Shown here piece by piece: positions 44,523-53,479 of a DNA stretch of 64,000 nt. Positions within the stretch are counted from its first letter, which is position 1. Each line of letters starts with the position of its first letter. A program made the position numbers and the translations under genes. This DNA is from Lysinibacillus macroides (GTDB lineage: Bacteria > Bacillota > Bacilli > Bacillales_A > Planococcaceae): positions 798,196 to 862,195 of the forward strand of contig NZ_LGCI01000005.1 in NCBI RefSeq assembly GCF_001281525.1, given 5' to 3'. The notes beneath the pieces were generated by a model. That model worked only from the letters and a program-made list of their open reading frames with translations, had not been told where the DNA came from and ran no database searches.

Positions 44523-45278
44523 ATGTTATATGTAGGACTATTGGCTGTAGTAGTCATTGGTTTTCTGCTTTATATGTGGAAGGTAGCACATGAAAACAAT
44601 GTTTTATATCACCAGCTCACATTGCAGGGTGAACAGGAAAAGGTGCGATTATTTTTTATTTCTGACACGCATTTACGGAAAATTAATAAAAAAATGATTA
44701 TGCAGTTGGAAGGGCATTTTGATGCTGTTATTATTGGTGGTGATTTTGCGGATCGTCGTACACCTATCTCACGTATCCATGAAAATCTAAAGCTTTTAAC
44801 ATCGATAGGACCAACCTATTTCGTTTGGGGAAACAATGATCGAGAAGTGGGAGAAGAGCGGTTAAAGGATGTTTTCCAGACACATCATGTTCAAATTATT
44901 GTCAATGATGCGGTGCAATTACCAGCAAAAAACCGTTTTTGGCTCAGTGCTATTGAAGATACCACAATCAAGGAGCATAGTTTTGACAAAGCTTTTGCCA
45001 AGGTGGGAGAACATGATTTAGTCGTTTTTATTGCTCATAATCCAGGTGTTTTTGCGAAAGTTCGAGCAAAGTTTCGGGCTGATTTAATGATGGGTGGCCA
45101 TTTACATGGTGGCCAGATTCGATTTGGCCCATATGGTGTGCATCCAAATGGTTCGTACAGGGAGCGTGATGGTGTGATGACCTTGGTAAGTAATGGCTAT
45201 GGTACAACATTATTGCCTTTACGCCTTGGAGCAAAACCACAATGTCATGTAATTGATATTGATATTTTGAGTAAATAA
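44523..45278 (+). CDS. ypbG: Membrane-anchored metallophosphoesterase (YpbG-like)
   Basis: A 251-residue protein with an N-terminal transmembrane helix (about 3-18). The calcineurin-like motifs are in order: 'FFISDTHLRK' (D-x-H), 'AVIIGGDFADRRTP' (GGD), 'VWGNNDREVG' (GNxD), 'VFIAHNPGVF' (H) and 'LMMGGHLHGGQIRFG' (GHxH), all metal ligands. Substrates are not known for this subgroup. The position between ypbE and ypdA agrees with the Bacillus order apart from gudB, which is missing here. Confidence 0.9.
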   Translation: MLYVGLLAVVVIGFLLYMWKVAHENNVLYHQLTLQGEQEKVRLFFISDTHLRKINKKMIMQLEGHFDAVIIGGDFADRRTPISRIHENLKLLTSIGPTYFVWGNNDREVGEERLKDVFQTHHVQIIVNDAVQLPAKNRFWLSAIEDTTIKEHSFDKAFAKVGEHDLVVFIAHNPGVFAKVRAKFRADLMMGGHLHGGQIRFGPYGVHPNGSYRERDGVMTLVSNGYGTTLLPLRLGAKPQCHVIDIDILSK

Positions 45279-45385
45279 ACAGGCAAAATGTGCTAAAAGG
45301 CGTATAATAAAGAAGTATTTGATTATTAGATGAAAGCAAGGATTGACAACGGTTGCTCATCTAAAGTTGATTGGAGTGTCAGGAA

Positions 45386-46351
45386 ATGCAGCAAGCAGAT
45401 GCAATTATTGTTGGAGGCGGCCCCTGTGGCTTAGCAGCAGCAATAGCTTTGCAAAATATTGGATTACAACCGATTGTGATTGAAAAGGGAAATATTGTGA
45501 ATGCCATTTATCATTACCCTACTCATCAAACATTTTTTAGTACAAGTGAACGTTTAGCGATTGGCGATGTGCCTTTTATTATTGAGGGGCGTAAGCCAAA
45601 GCGCAATCAAGCACTTGTTTACTATCGTGAGGTTGTGCGTATTAAAAATATTCAGGTTAATCGCTTTGAAAAAGTGCAAAGTGTTGTAAAACAGCAGGAT
45701 AGGTTTACAGTGACAACTGATAAAAATCGTTATGAAACGCCATATGTAGTCATTGCAACAGGCTACTATGATCATCCAAATTACTTAAATATTCAGGGTG
45801 AGCATTTACCAAAGGTCTTTCATTATTTTAAAGAGGGTCATGAATTTTTCGATACAGATGTGCTGGTGATTGGTGGTAAAAATTCAGCGGTGGATGCAGC
45901 GTTAGAGTTAAATAAAGCGGGTGCTCGTGTAACCGTTGTCTATCGAGGCAGTGAGTATTCGCCAAGCATTAAGCCATGGGTATTACCTGAATTTGAAGGG
46001 GTAGTTAAAACAGGCGAAGTTGCTATGCATTTTAAAAGCCATGTAGTAGAAATACGGGAGCATGAGGTTGTTTTAGCAATGGATGGTCAGGAAAAGGTTA
46101 TTAAAAATGATTTTGTGTTTGCGATGACAGGCTATCATCCAGACCATGCCTTTATTCGAGCAATGGGTGTAACGATTGATGAGGAAACTGGACGTCCCTA
46201 TTTTACACCTGAAACGATGGAAACAAATGTAGAAGGTTTGTTTATTGCAGGGGTAATTGCAGCAGGGAATAATGCCAATGAAATCTTTATAGAAAATGGA
46301 CGCTTCCATGGAGATTGTATTGCGCGAACGATTGCTCAAAGAAAAAAATAA
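45386..46351 (+). CDS. ypdA: YpdA, bacillithiol disulfide reductase
   Basis: A 321-residue flavoprotein. The ATG at 45386 (MQQADAIIVGGGPCGLAAAI) is chosen over the upstream TTG because GGAG and AGGAA precede it. The FAD dinucleotide motif GGGPCGLAAA, the NADPH motif 'VLVIGGKNSAVDAALEL' near 160, and 'TNVEGLFIAGVIAAGNNANE' near the end are typical of YpdA, which uses NADPH to reduce oxidised bacillithiol. A single Cys at residue 14 next to the FAD motif (GGGPCG) is its catalytic Cys. The gene has its own short leader and a terminator behind. Confidence 0.93.
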   Translation: MQQADAIIVGGGPCGLAAAIALQNIGLQPIVIEKGNIVNAIYHYPTHQTFFSTSERLAIGDVPFIIEGRKPKRNQALVYYREVVRIKNIQVNRFEKVQSVVKQQDRFTVTTDKNRYETPYVVIATGYYDHPNYLNIQGEHLPKVFHYFKEGHEFFDTDVLVIGGKNSAVDAALELNKAGARVTVVYRGSEYSPSIKPWVLPEFEGVVKTGEVAMHFKSHVVEIREHEVVLAMDGQEKVIKNDFVFAMTGYHPDHAFIRAMGVTIDEETGRPYFTPETMETNVEGLFIAGVIAAGNNANEIFIENGRFHGDCIARTIAQRKK

Positions 46352-46359
46352 TCGGTGAG

Positions 46360-46392
46360 GCTGTATAGGCATAAAGCTTATACAGCTTTTTT
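46360..46392 (+). terminator. Terminator after ypdA
   Basis: GCTGTATA / TATACAGC with an 11-base loop is followed by six T residues. It overlaps the leader of the following gene. Confidence 0.8.
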
Positions 46393-46408
46393 GTAAGGAG
46401 GGACATGG

Positions 46409-46969
46409 GTGATTGGGTTGTACTGGCTATTCAGCTATTTAATAGGAAACTTTATGACGGCATTTTTCGTTGGAAAGGTATATGGTGTGAATCTACAAGA
46501 GGAGCGCAGTAAAAATTTAGGGGCACGCAATGCAGGAAGCATTCTAGGGAAAGCTGCATTTATGTGGACATTTCTTGGAGATGCGCTAAAAGGGGGACTA
46601 GTAGTTTACTTAGGAGGTTTTTGGAATTTCGATGAATGGGTAATTATTAGTGGAGCTGCTTTAGTAATTATTGGGCATTTATTTCCGATATGGTTGAAAT
46701 TTAATGGAGGAAAAGGTGTAGCCACTTTTATAGGGGTTGGCCTTGCCTTATCACCGAGTCTTTTTGTATGGATGATGATTGGCACTGTGATCGTACTAGC
46801 CTTGACAAGAAGTTTAACGCTGGGCATGGTTGGTGGTTTTATTTTCTATGTAGGAGCTATTATGCAAGCAGGAAAAATAGAGCCTTATACATGCCTAATG
46901 ATTGCTATTGTAGGCATGCTCTTCAGACATAAGTGTAATATAAAGGAGTCATGGAAAAGGAGGAATTGA
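46409..46969 (+). CDS. PlsY-like glycerol-3-phosphate acyltransferase paralogue
   Basis: A 186-residue membrane protein starting at GTG (46409) after AAGGAGGG. The PlsY motifs are present: 'KNLGARNAGSILG' (motif 1), 'GDALKGGLVVYLGG' (motif 2) and 'GHLFPIWLKFNGGKGVATFI' (motif 3). The chain has the expected five hydrophobic helices. PlsY transfers acyl from acyl-phosphate to glycerol-3-phosphate. It is joined by two bases to a GNAT-aminotransferase fusion gene, an unusual partner, so a specialised lipid or lipid-like product is conceivable. Confidence 0.8.
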   Translation: MIGLYWLFSYLIGNFMTAFFVGKVYGVNLQEERSKNLGARNAGSILGKAAFMWTFLGDALKGGLVVYLGGFWNFDEWVIISGAALVIIGHLFPIWLKFNGGKGVATFIGVGLALSPSLFVWMMIGTVIVLALTRSLTLGMVGGFIFYVGAIMQAGKIEPYTCLMIAIVGMLFRHKCNIKESWKRRN

Positions 46970-46971
46970 GG

Positions 46972-48513
46972 ATGTATTGGTGTAAAATAGCACAAACAAA
47001 TAGAGAGTTTGAGGCCATTGCACAATTAAATTATGAAACGTTTGTGGAGGAAATTCCACAGCACATGCCTCATCCATCAAGAAAAAAAGTCGATCGCTTC
47101 CATGAGGAAAATACATATATAGTGGTGTACAAGGAAGTAGAACTAATTGGAATGGTGGCATTTAGAGAGCAACGTCCGTTTTCAATTGATGAGAAAATTG
47201 GCAAGGTAGAGCAATTTTTACCAAGAGAAAATTGCACAAAACTTTGTGAAATACGTTTACTTGCTGTGAAAAGAGGCTACCGAACAGGGCGAGTGTTATT
47301 GAAGCTTACACAAGCTTTAAATACATTTGCCTATGAAAAGGGTTATAGTGCTGCTGTCATTTCAGGGACAACGCGTGAAAAGAAGCTTTATAAGCAAATG
47401 GGCTTTACCCAATTTGCAGAGGCTGTAGGAGCAGAGGGTGCACAGTTTTTACCGATGGTGCTAACAAGACAAGTATTTGAACAGACACTACAACATCGAT
47501 TAGCTACAAATCATTCTACATTTTATCCAGGACCTGTCAAACAACTACAACCTATCAGTTATTCAGATGTATCACACCGTTCATTAAGCTTCCGTGCGCT
47601 TTATGAGCGGGTTCAACAAAAGTTATGCCATTTATCGAGTGCCAATCATGTTGGGATCATTGTGGGTACAGGGACATTGGCAAATGAAGTGATGCTTGCG
47701 CAATTAAAGGCACAGCAATTAGGGAAGGGGCTGATTCTTACCAATGGAGAATTTGGTGAACGTTTACATAAACAAGCAGCTCGTTGGTCCTTACATTTTG
47801 ATGTCGTGGCACAAGAGTGGGGAACAGCCTTTGAGCACAAAGAATTGGCACGATTGTTAGAACGGGATTCTTATCAGTGGATGCTGGTGGTCCATGGAGA
47901 AACTTCAACAGGAACCTGCAATGATTTGGCGAGTCTTGCTAAGTTAGCGCAGCACTACAATATCAAATTATGTGTGGATAGTATTAGTACGTTTGGTACG
48001 ATGCCGTTCTCTTTAAAAGATTGTTATTTAGCAACTGCGGTGAGTGGGAAAGCCATTGGCGCACTAAGCGGGTTAGCATTTGTTTTTTCACAGGCTCTTG
48101 TACAACCCACTGCTACATTACCTGCTTATCTCGATTTAGCCAATTATCAGCAAGGCGCTATTCCATTTACGCTTCCTGCTGTATTACTTAATAATGTGGA
48201 TGTGTCCTTACAAGCCTATCCCGCACGTTATAAGCAGCTACAGCAACGCTTCGAGGCACTACTGCAGCTACCATTTATGCGTTACCAATTACCAACAGCC
48301 CACTATCCAATGCTGGTTACAGTTAAATTGCCAAGTACCTTTGCAAACCTACACATTGATCTAGCATTAAATGGGCTATTGGCTCATGGTGACAGCCATT
48401 ATTTACGACAAAGAGGGTTCCTTCAATTTGCTACTATTCAACCTGATTTTCATGATGCCCTTATCCGCCTTCGTACAATTTTGCGTTACTATGAACAGGT
48501 GGTAGGGGCATAA
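46972..48513 (+). CDS. GNAT acetyltransferase fused to class V aminotransferase
   Basis: A 513-residue protein. The ATG at 46972 has AAGGAGG upstream; the earlier in-frame start lies within the previous gene. Residues about 1-165 form a GNAT domain ('EIRLLAVKRGYRTGRVLLKL', 'KKLYKQMGFTQFAEAVGAEG'). Residues about 175-510 form a fold-type I class V aminotransferase: 'HVGIIVGTGTLANEVMLAQL', 'VVHGETSTGTCNDLASLAKL', 'LCVDSISTFGTMPFSLKD' and the probable PLP-lysine motif 'AVSGKAIGALSGLAFV'. The closest aminotransferase relatives by motif are alanine-glyoxylate/serine-pyruvate and 2-aminoethylphosphonate types. Transamination and acylation in one polypeptide would make an N-acyl or acyl-amino compound. 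Substrates are unknown. Confidence 0.8.
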   Translation: MYWCKIAQTNREFEAIAQLNYETFVEEIPQHMPHPSRKKVDRFHEENTYIVVYKEVELIGMVAFREQRPFSIDEKIGKVEQFLPRENCTKLCEIRLLAVKRGYRTGRVLLKLTQALNTFAYEKGYSAAVISGTTREKKLYKQMGFTQFAEAVGAEGAQFLPMVLTRQVFEQTLQHRLATNHSTFYPGPVKQLQPISYSDVSHRSLSFRALYERVQQKLCHLSSANHVGIIVGTGTLANEVMLAQLKAQQLGKGLILTNGEFGERLHKQAARWSLHFDVVAQEWGTAFEHKELARLLERDSYQWMLVVHGETSTGTCNDLASLAKLAQHYNIKLCVDSISTFGTMPFSLKDCYLATAVSGKAIGALSGLAFVFSQALVQPTATLPAYLDLANYQQGAIPFTLPAVLLNNVDVSLQAYPARYKQLQQRFEALLQLPFMRYQLPTAHYPMLVTVKLPSTFANLHIDLALNGLLAHGDSHYLRQRGFLQFATIQPDFHDALIRLRTILRYYEQVVGA

Positions 48514-48541
48514 TTAAGTATCGCCTATAAACGCCTTGGCT

Positions 48542-49510
48542 TTACAGGAAAAAGTCTCTTAAATTGAGAGGATTGCTTGTTGTGTTAAGCCCAATTAATA
48601 ATTTTAAGCGTGCCTTTTGACCATTAATACCTGTGGCAAAAATTGCGCCTAAATCTTCCAACATTTTCCCGCCGCCATCATAGCCATAAACGGCTTCTGC
48701 AATACCATTAAAGCAGCGGGACACAAGTATGACTGGGATATCTCGTTCTAAAAGGCTTTCGATTCCCTTGACAACAGCTGGAGGGACATTCCCTTGTCCA
48801 AGCCCTTCAAGGACGACCCCGTCATATTTGCATGCAAGCACAATAGCTAGTAAATCTTCTTCCATACCAGCATAAACTTTTAACATGGCAACACGTTTAG
48901 ATAAATCATGAACCTCTACATATTGTCGACGAATAGGAGCATGATGGAATAAGATTCGTGATTTTGTAATCAGTCCAATTGGCCCGTATTGTGGGGATTG
49001 GAAAGTATTCACAGAACTTGTGCTTGTTTTTGTTGTATTTACAGCAAGATGTACCTCATCATTCATGACAACCAGTACACCTTTATTGCGAGCTTCTTCA
49101 TCAACTGCTACTCGGACGGCTTCGACTAAATTATAAATGCCATCAGCACCAAGTTCATTTGATGAGCGCATTGCACCTGTCAATACGATAGGAATAGCTA
49201 GCTTCGTTGTTAGCTCTAAGAAATAGGCAGTTTCCTCTAATGTATCTGTGCCATGTGTAATCACAACACCGTCAATTGGTTGCGCTGATACTCGTTCCAT
49301 AATGATGTTACGCAATTGTAGCATTTCTGTTGGCGTAATATGTGGTGAAGGCAGATTAAAAGCTTCTATTTCAATAATTGTTGCTAATGTATTTAACTTA
49401 TTGCTTTCCTTTGTCAGTGGATTTTCTTTATTTGGCATTACAGCTCCTTCTTCACTCATTGCCATAGAGATGGTGCCACCTGTATGAATTAATAAAATTG
49501 TCTTTTTCAT
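48542..49510 (-). CDS. ansA: L-asparaginase, type I
   Basis: A 322-residue protein starting ATG at 49510 (MKKTILLIHTGGTISMAMSE) after AAGGGG; the long frame to 49618 would cross the divergent prsW leader. Catalytic motifs are clear: 'TGGTIS' with the nucleophilic Thr, 'GVVITHGTDTLEETAYFLE' with the Thr-Asp-Lys region, and 'VLTGAMRSSNELGADGIYNL'. It hydrolyses asparagine to aspartate and ammonia. In B. subtilis ansA is elsewhere with ansB; here it stands alone between the fusion gene and prsW. No terminator is evident. Confidence 0.93.
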   Translation of the reverse strand: MKKTILLIHTGGTISMAMSEEGAVMPNKENPLTKESNKLNTLATIIEIEAFNLPSPHITPTEMLQLRNIIMERVSAQPIDGVVITHGTDTLEETAYFLELTTKLAIPIVLTGAMRSSNELGADGIYNLVEAVRVAVDEEARNKGVLVVMNDEVHLAVNTTKTSTSSVNTFQSPQYGPIGLITKSRILFHHAPIRRQYVEVHDLSKRVAMLKVYAGMEEDLLAIVLACKYDGVVLEGLGQGNVPPAVVKGIESLLERDIPVILVSRCFNGIAEAVYGYDGGGKMLEDLGAIFATGINGQKARLKLLIGLNTTSNPLNLRDFFL

Positions 49511-49592
49511 AAAAATTAAAGCCCCTTTTAAAAATTTTTTGGTCATTACATGATATACTAATAACAGTCTATTGTTGAAAGGAGCCGGCATC

Positions 49593-50267
49593 ATGATCAT
49601 TTTATTATCTGCTGCCATTGCTCCCGGTCTAGCGCTTTTTAGTTATTTCTATTTGCGCAATCAGATGGCTACGGAGCCAAGAAGAACTTTACTACAAACG
49701 TTTTTATACGGCGCATTTTTAACGTTCCCAATCATGTTTTTACAGTATGTATTAACAGAGGAAGGAGTTTTTCCATATCTTTATCTTCAAGACGTACTAT
49801 TTTCGAGTGTCATTGAAGAATTTTTTAAATGGTTTGTGCTATTAATTGCCATCTATAATCATATAGAATTTGATGACCCTTACGATGGTATATTGTACGG
49901 GGCAAGCATTTCACTTGGCTTTGCTACGATTGAAAATGTTCTTTATTTACTTTCATTTGGCTTAGACACGGCATTTATGCGAGCCTTATTACCAGTATCG
50001 AGTCATGCTTTGTTCGGTGTCGTAATGGGCTATTATTATGGACGGGCTAAGTTTTCGAAACTTGTTAAGACAAAAGAGATGATTGCTATGGCGCTTTGTG
50101 CACCAGTCGTACTTCACATTCTATACAATACAATATTATCATTCAAAGGTCACTGGGTTTATTTAATGATTCCTTTTATGTTGTTTTTATGGTGGTTTGG
50201 CTTGCGTAAAGTGAAGCTTGCACATTATCATCTGGTGCAGCATCTTCACATGCAAAAGAAAATATAA
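49593..50267 (+). CDS. prsW: PrsW, site-1 glutamic protease
   Basis: A 224-residue multi-spanning membrane protein. The ATG at 49593 follows AAAGGAGCC and is preferred to an upstream in-frame start in a weaker context. The catalytic 'SSVIEEFFKWFVLLI' (Glu-Glu) and 'SHALFGVVMGYYYGRAKF' are the conserved PrsW motifs. In B. subtilis it makes the first cut in anti-sigma-W RsiW. Sigma-W control of nfeD-floT elsewhere in this window is therefore consistent. Its end overlaps the terminator stem by one or two bases. Confidence 0.93.
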   Translation: MIILLSAAIAPGLALFSYFYLRNQMATEPRRTLLQTFLYGAFLTFPIMFLQYVLTEEGVFPYLYLQDVLFSSVIEEFFKWFVLLIAIYNHIEFDDPYDGILYGASISLGFATIENVLYLLSFGLDTAFMRALLPVSSHALFGVVMGYYYGRAKFSKLVKTKEMIAMALCAPVVLHILYNTILSFKGHWVYLMIPFMLFLWWFGLRKVKLAHYHLVQHLHMQKKI

Positions 50268-50310
50268 AGCGTAGAAATCGTCAAAGATTTCTACGCTTTA
50301 TTTCATTTTT
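50266..50310 (+). terminator. Terminator after prsW
   Basis: A perfect 14-bp stem (AAAGCGTAGAAATC / GATTTCTACGCTTT) with a 6-base loop is followed by a T-rich stretch. Confidence 0.9.
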
Positions 50311-50314
50311 ATCA

Positions 50315-50344
50315 TGTATAAATTACTCCTTTTGTTTCAAGCTA
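50315..50344 (+). promoter_or_regulatory. Possible sigma-G promoter of sleB-ypeB
   Basis: TGTATA (50315-50320) and CAAGCTA (50338-50344) are 17 bases apart, a partial match to the sigma-G consensus. sleB is a known forespore gene in B. subtilis. Confidence 0.4.
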
Positions 50345-50365
50345 TAAAAAAAAGGAGTGATAAAA

Positions 50366-51181
50366 GTGCGTTTAGTAAGCATACTTTTTGCTTTAATATT
50401 AGGAATTAGTATAATTGCGATTCCTCAAAATGATGCGAATGCATTTAGCGATCAGCAAATTACTCGGGGTGCCTATGGAGATGATGTCGTTGAATTGCAA
50501 GCGAGGCTACAATACTTAGGTTTTTATAAGAGTAAAATTGATGGCAAATTTGGCTACAACACATACTGGGCTTTACGTAATTTCCAAGAAAATTATGGGT
50601 TACCAGTAGACGGAATTGCAGGCGCTAAGACAAAGAAAGCGTTAACGGGCAATTCAGATTATGACGAAAAATGGGTGAAAGCTCAATTAAATGCAGGAAA
50701 TCAATTTACTTATTATGGTGGGCAGCCACTTGATCAGCAAGTGAAAAAGAATACTAGTGGTGGCAGTAGCAATAGTAGTGGAAGTAGTAATAATAATGGA
50801 ACACAGACACAAGTTCCTCCCAAATATACAGAGCGTGATTTACAGCTAATGGCGAATGCGGTATATGGAGAGGCAAGGGGAGAACCATATGAAGGACAAG
50901 TAGCGGTTGCCGCAGTTATTTTAAATCGTTTGGAAAGCCCAGATTTCCCGAATACTATTTCAGGTATCATTTTCCAACCGTTAGCATTTACGGCCGTTGC
51001 AGATGGGCAAATTTGGCTTGAGCCAAATGAGCGAGCAAAAGAAGCGGTGATTGATGCCATGAATGGCTGGGACCCTTCTGAAAATGCGCTTTATTATTTC
51101 AATCCAAAAACAGCAACAAGTAAATGGATTTGGTCACGTCCACAAATTAAACAAATAGGAGAGCATATTTTCTGTTCATAG
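50366..51181 (+). CDS. sleB: SleB, spore cortex-lytic enzyme
   Basis: A 271-residue protein. The GTG at 50366 lies eight bases after AAAGGAG and so is preferred to the earlier GTG at 50357. A signal peptide of about 26 residues ends near 'ANAFS'. Residues about 33-95 are a peptidoglycan-binding domain ('RGAYGDDVVELQARLQYLGF'), then a Gly/Ser/Asn-rich linker. Residues about 155-271 are the hydrolase-2 lytic transglycosylase domain ('LMANAVYGEARGEPYEGQVA', 'VILNRLESPDFPNTISG'), with the catalytic Glu in 'GEARGE'. It acts with YpeB to degrade spore cortex in germination. Confidence 0.95.
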   Translation: MRLVSILFALILGISIIAIPQNDANAFSDQQITRGAYGDDVVELQARLQYLGFYKSKIDGKFGYNTYWALRNFQENYGLPVDGIAGAKTKKALTGNSDYDEKWVKAQLNAGNQFTYYGGQPLDQQVKKNTSGGSSNSSGSSNNNGTQTQVPPKYTERDLQLMANAVYGEARGEPYEGQVAVAAVILNRLESPDFPNTISGIIFQPLAFTAVADGQIWLEPNERAKEAVIDAMNGWDPSENALYYFNPKTATSKWIWSRPQIKQIGEHIFCS

Positions 51182-51196
51182 AAAGGAGGAAGATTG

Positions 51197-52480
51197 ATGA
51201 AAACATGGCTCGTGATTCTAACAGCTGCGGTAATTGGGTTAGGAGCATACAGCATTAATTTACATGGTGATAAAGAAAATTTACAGCGTACCGTGCTCGC
51301 ACAATATACAGATAAGCTAACAGATGCATCTGAAAAGCTATCTCATCTTCAACGTGCGGTATCACAATCCTTACTGTTTCAAGACGAACAGGCTATTCAC
51401 AGTGAGCTTGATTCAGTTTGGCGTTTAAGCTCGGAAGTTCGTTCTTCAATTGCTAATATTCCTATTGGGCAAGAGCTGTCGAATGAATGGTTAAACTATT
51501 TAGGGCGACTAGGCGATGAAGCAAGACGAACAGCAAAAACAGGTGATTATGTAGCGTGGCGTGAAAAAATGCCACAAATCTCAACGAATTTACAATCTCT
51601 GTCAGATGAATGGACAGCGGCAACCGTTGATTTTTATAAAAATGATGGCAAAATGGATATTTGGGTGCAACAAGTAGATCAGAAAAATCCAAATACTAAC
51701 TTTGATACAGTAAAAGATACATTAAAGGGTTACGGAGAGAAAGATTTCCCGTTAACTTTAAGTGAATCAGATTATCAGAAAAAAATTGAGTTGAAAGCCT
51801 TACAGGATGCAGCGATAACAGAAAAAGAAGCAATTGAAAAAATAAAATATTTATTCCCTACGATAAAGGATGCTACATTTACTGTGACAAAAAGCAGTGA
51901 TACAGCCCCATATCCCTTCTATCATATCCAATTTCATCAAGGTATTCGTTTAGGCTATGTTGATTTGACAGAAAAGGGGGGACATTTATTATCATATTTA
52001 GTAGAGCGTCCTGTAGATGAGGCACAGCTATCACAAGAGGAAGTTTTGAAAAAAGCACAGGCCTATGTGAAGAAACTAGGTATGGAAGATGTGGCTTATG
52101 TAGAATCACGTGAAAATCATCAAGCATGGCATGTAACCTTTGCACGGGTAAATCCAAAAGATCAAGCACTTATTTATGCGGATGGTGTGCAATTAAAAAT
52201 CGCTAAGGATACTGGAGAGTTATTAGGGGCAAATGCGATGGAATATATTCAAGAAGAAAATATTAAACCGCAAACAGCCCAGCCAATTGACTGGAAAACG
52301 TTCTTCCAAGATGATGTGCATGTACAGGAAGTAAAAAATATTTATACAGATAATGGGCAATTTGAACAGCGTCTTTGCTATGAGGTCATTGCAATGCGTG
52401 ATGACACAACACAGGAAACGTTTAGAATTGTGATTGATGCGGAACATCATAATGTTTTAAAAGTGGAATATTTAACGTAA
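51197..52480 (+). CDS. ypeB: YpeB, SleB-stabilising sporulation protein
   Basis: A 427-residue protein; ATG at 51197 follows AAAGGAGGAAG, 16 bases after sleB. A hydrophobic N-terminal segment (about 4-20) is followed by a helical region (about 25-180) and C-terminal PepSY-type repeats ('KEAIEKIKYLFPTIKDATFT', 'EEVLKKAQAYVKKLGMEDVA', 'QALIYADGVQLKIAKDTGEL'). YpeB holds SleB in the spore's inner membrane and cortex and is protected until germination. Confidence 0.95.
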   Translation: MKTWLVILTAAVIGLGAYSINLHGDKENLQRTVLAQYTDKLTDASEKLSHLQRAVSQSLLFQDEQAIHSELDSVWRLSSEVRSSIANIPIGQELSNEWLNYLGRLGDEARRTAKTGDYVAWREKMPQISTNLQSLSDEWTAATVDFYKNDGKMDIWVQQVDQKNPNTNFDTVKDTLKGYGEKDFPLTLSESDYQKKIELKALQDAAITEKEAIEKIKYLFPTIKDATFTVTKSSDTAPYPFYHIQFHQGIRLGYVDLTEKGGHLLSYLVERPVDEAQLSQEEVLKKAQAYVKKLGMEDVAYVESRENHQAWHVTFARVNPKDQALIYADGVQLKIAKDTGELLGANAMEYIQEENIKPQTAQPIDWKTFFQDDVHVQEVKNIYTDNGQFEQRLCYEVIAMRDDTTQETFRIVIDAEHHNVLKVEYLT

Positions 52481-52566
52481 CGACAAGAAAATACTACCAA
52501 TTTTTATAGCCAAAATAGGTGTATCATGAGATAATAAAGCCATATTTTTTGCGCGGGGAGATGCTC

Positions 52567-53226
52567 ATGGAAATAAAAATTGGTACACAACTACAGCTCG
52601 AACCTACTTATACAGAGAAAATGGAGAGATTCAACTGTAAAGTACTTGAGCAAGAAGAACATATTCTTTATATTGATTATCCAGTTAATATGGCGACAAA
52701 GAAAACCGCATTTTTAATCGATGGCTCGGAATTTAGAGCGACCTTTCGTACAGAGACGAACCAATCTTTTGCTTTTAATACAGAGGTGATTGGTCGTAAG
52801 GCAGGCACGATTCCAATGATTATGCTACACTGCCCAAAGCCAGAGGAGTTTATTAAAATTCAGCGACGTGAATATGTCCGTGTTGAAACACCCGTAGATG
52901 TGGCTGTTCAGTTCCAAAATTATAAATATCAACTTGTCACAGCAGACATTAGTGCTGGTGGCTTGGCACTTACCCTAAAAGGAGAAGTAGCTTTCAATGA
53001 GGGTGATGAGGTCGACTTAACAATTGTCCTTCCATTTGCCAACAGTGATGTAAAATACATTATGACAGCGGCAACAGTAGTGCGTATTTTTGAAAAAGAT
53101 CATAAACGCATTGTGACAATCCAGCTAACAGATACGGATGATGTGGATCAGCAGCATATTGTACGTTTTTGCTTTGAACGCCAGCTAGTCAATCATCGGA
53201 AAGAAACAGATCCCTTTTACTCATAA
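52567..53226 (+). CDS. ypfA: YpfA, PilZ-domain c-di-GMP-binding protein
   Basis: A 219-residue protein, start ATG at 52567 after GGGGAG. Residues about 1-90 form the YcgR/DgrA-type N-terminal domain. Residues about 97-205 form the PilZ domain, with the ligand signatures 'RREYVRVETPV' (RxxxR) and 'ADISAGGLALTL' (D-x-S-x-x-G). The B. subtilis homologue (YpfA/DgrA) slows swarming by acting on MotA at high c-di-GMP. Position before cmk is the standard Bacillus arrangement. Confidence 0.93.
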   Translation: MEIKIGTQLQLEPTYTEKMERFNCKVLEQEEHILYIDYPVNMATKKTAFLIDGSEFRATFRTETNQSFAFNTEVIGRKAGTIPMIMLHCPKPEEFIKIQRREYVRVETPVDVAVQFQNYKYQLVTADISAGGLALTLKGEVAFNEGDEVDLTIVLPFANSDVKYIMTAATVVRIFEKDHKRIVTIQLTDTDDVDQQHIVRFCFERQLVNHRKETDPFYS

Positions 53227-53236
53227 GTATTTTTCG

Positions 53237-53265
53237 AAAGCTCTCTCTAAGCAGAGGGCTTTTTC
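53237..53265 (+). terminator. Terminator after ypfA
   Basis: AAAGCTCTCT / AGAGGGCTTT with one G-T pair and a short loop is followed by T residues. Confidence 0.75.
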
Positions 53266-53320
53266 TAGGTTATATGGTACAATATGAAGAGACAGAAGTA
53301 GGGAAGAAGCGTTTCAATAG

Positions 53321-53339
53321 CCCACCACTTGAAGTGGGA
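53321..53339 (+). repeat. Short stem-loop resembling an IS200/IS605 right end
   Basis: CCCACCACTTGAAGTGGG contains the perfect palindrome CCACTTGAAGTGG and is followed by 'agcttgtaaaaatgactagcc'. It recalls hairpins at IS200/IS605-type right ends, but no transposase or TnpB fragment is present. Remnant or chance cannot be decided. Confidence 0.3.
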
Positions 53340-53479
53340 GCTTGTAAAAATGACTAGCCTGAGTATTTATTTACTATGCTTTAACTGTTAAAAACAAAGT
53401 AAAGTTTAAATTTAAAGGAGAGAAGGCGATTCCTCTCCTCCCTATATGCTCACTTATAAGGAAGGGAAGGAATCATCGA

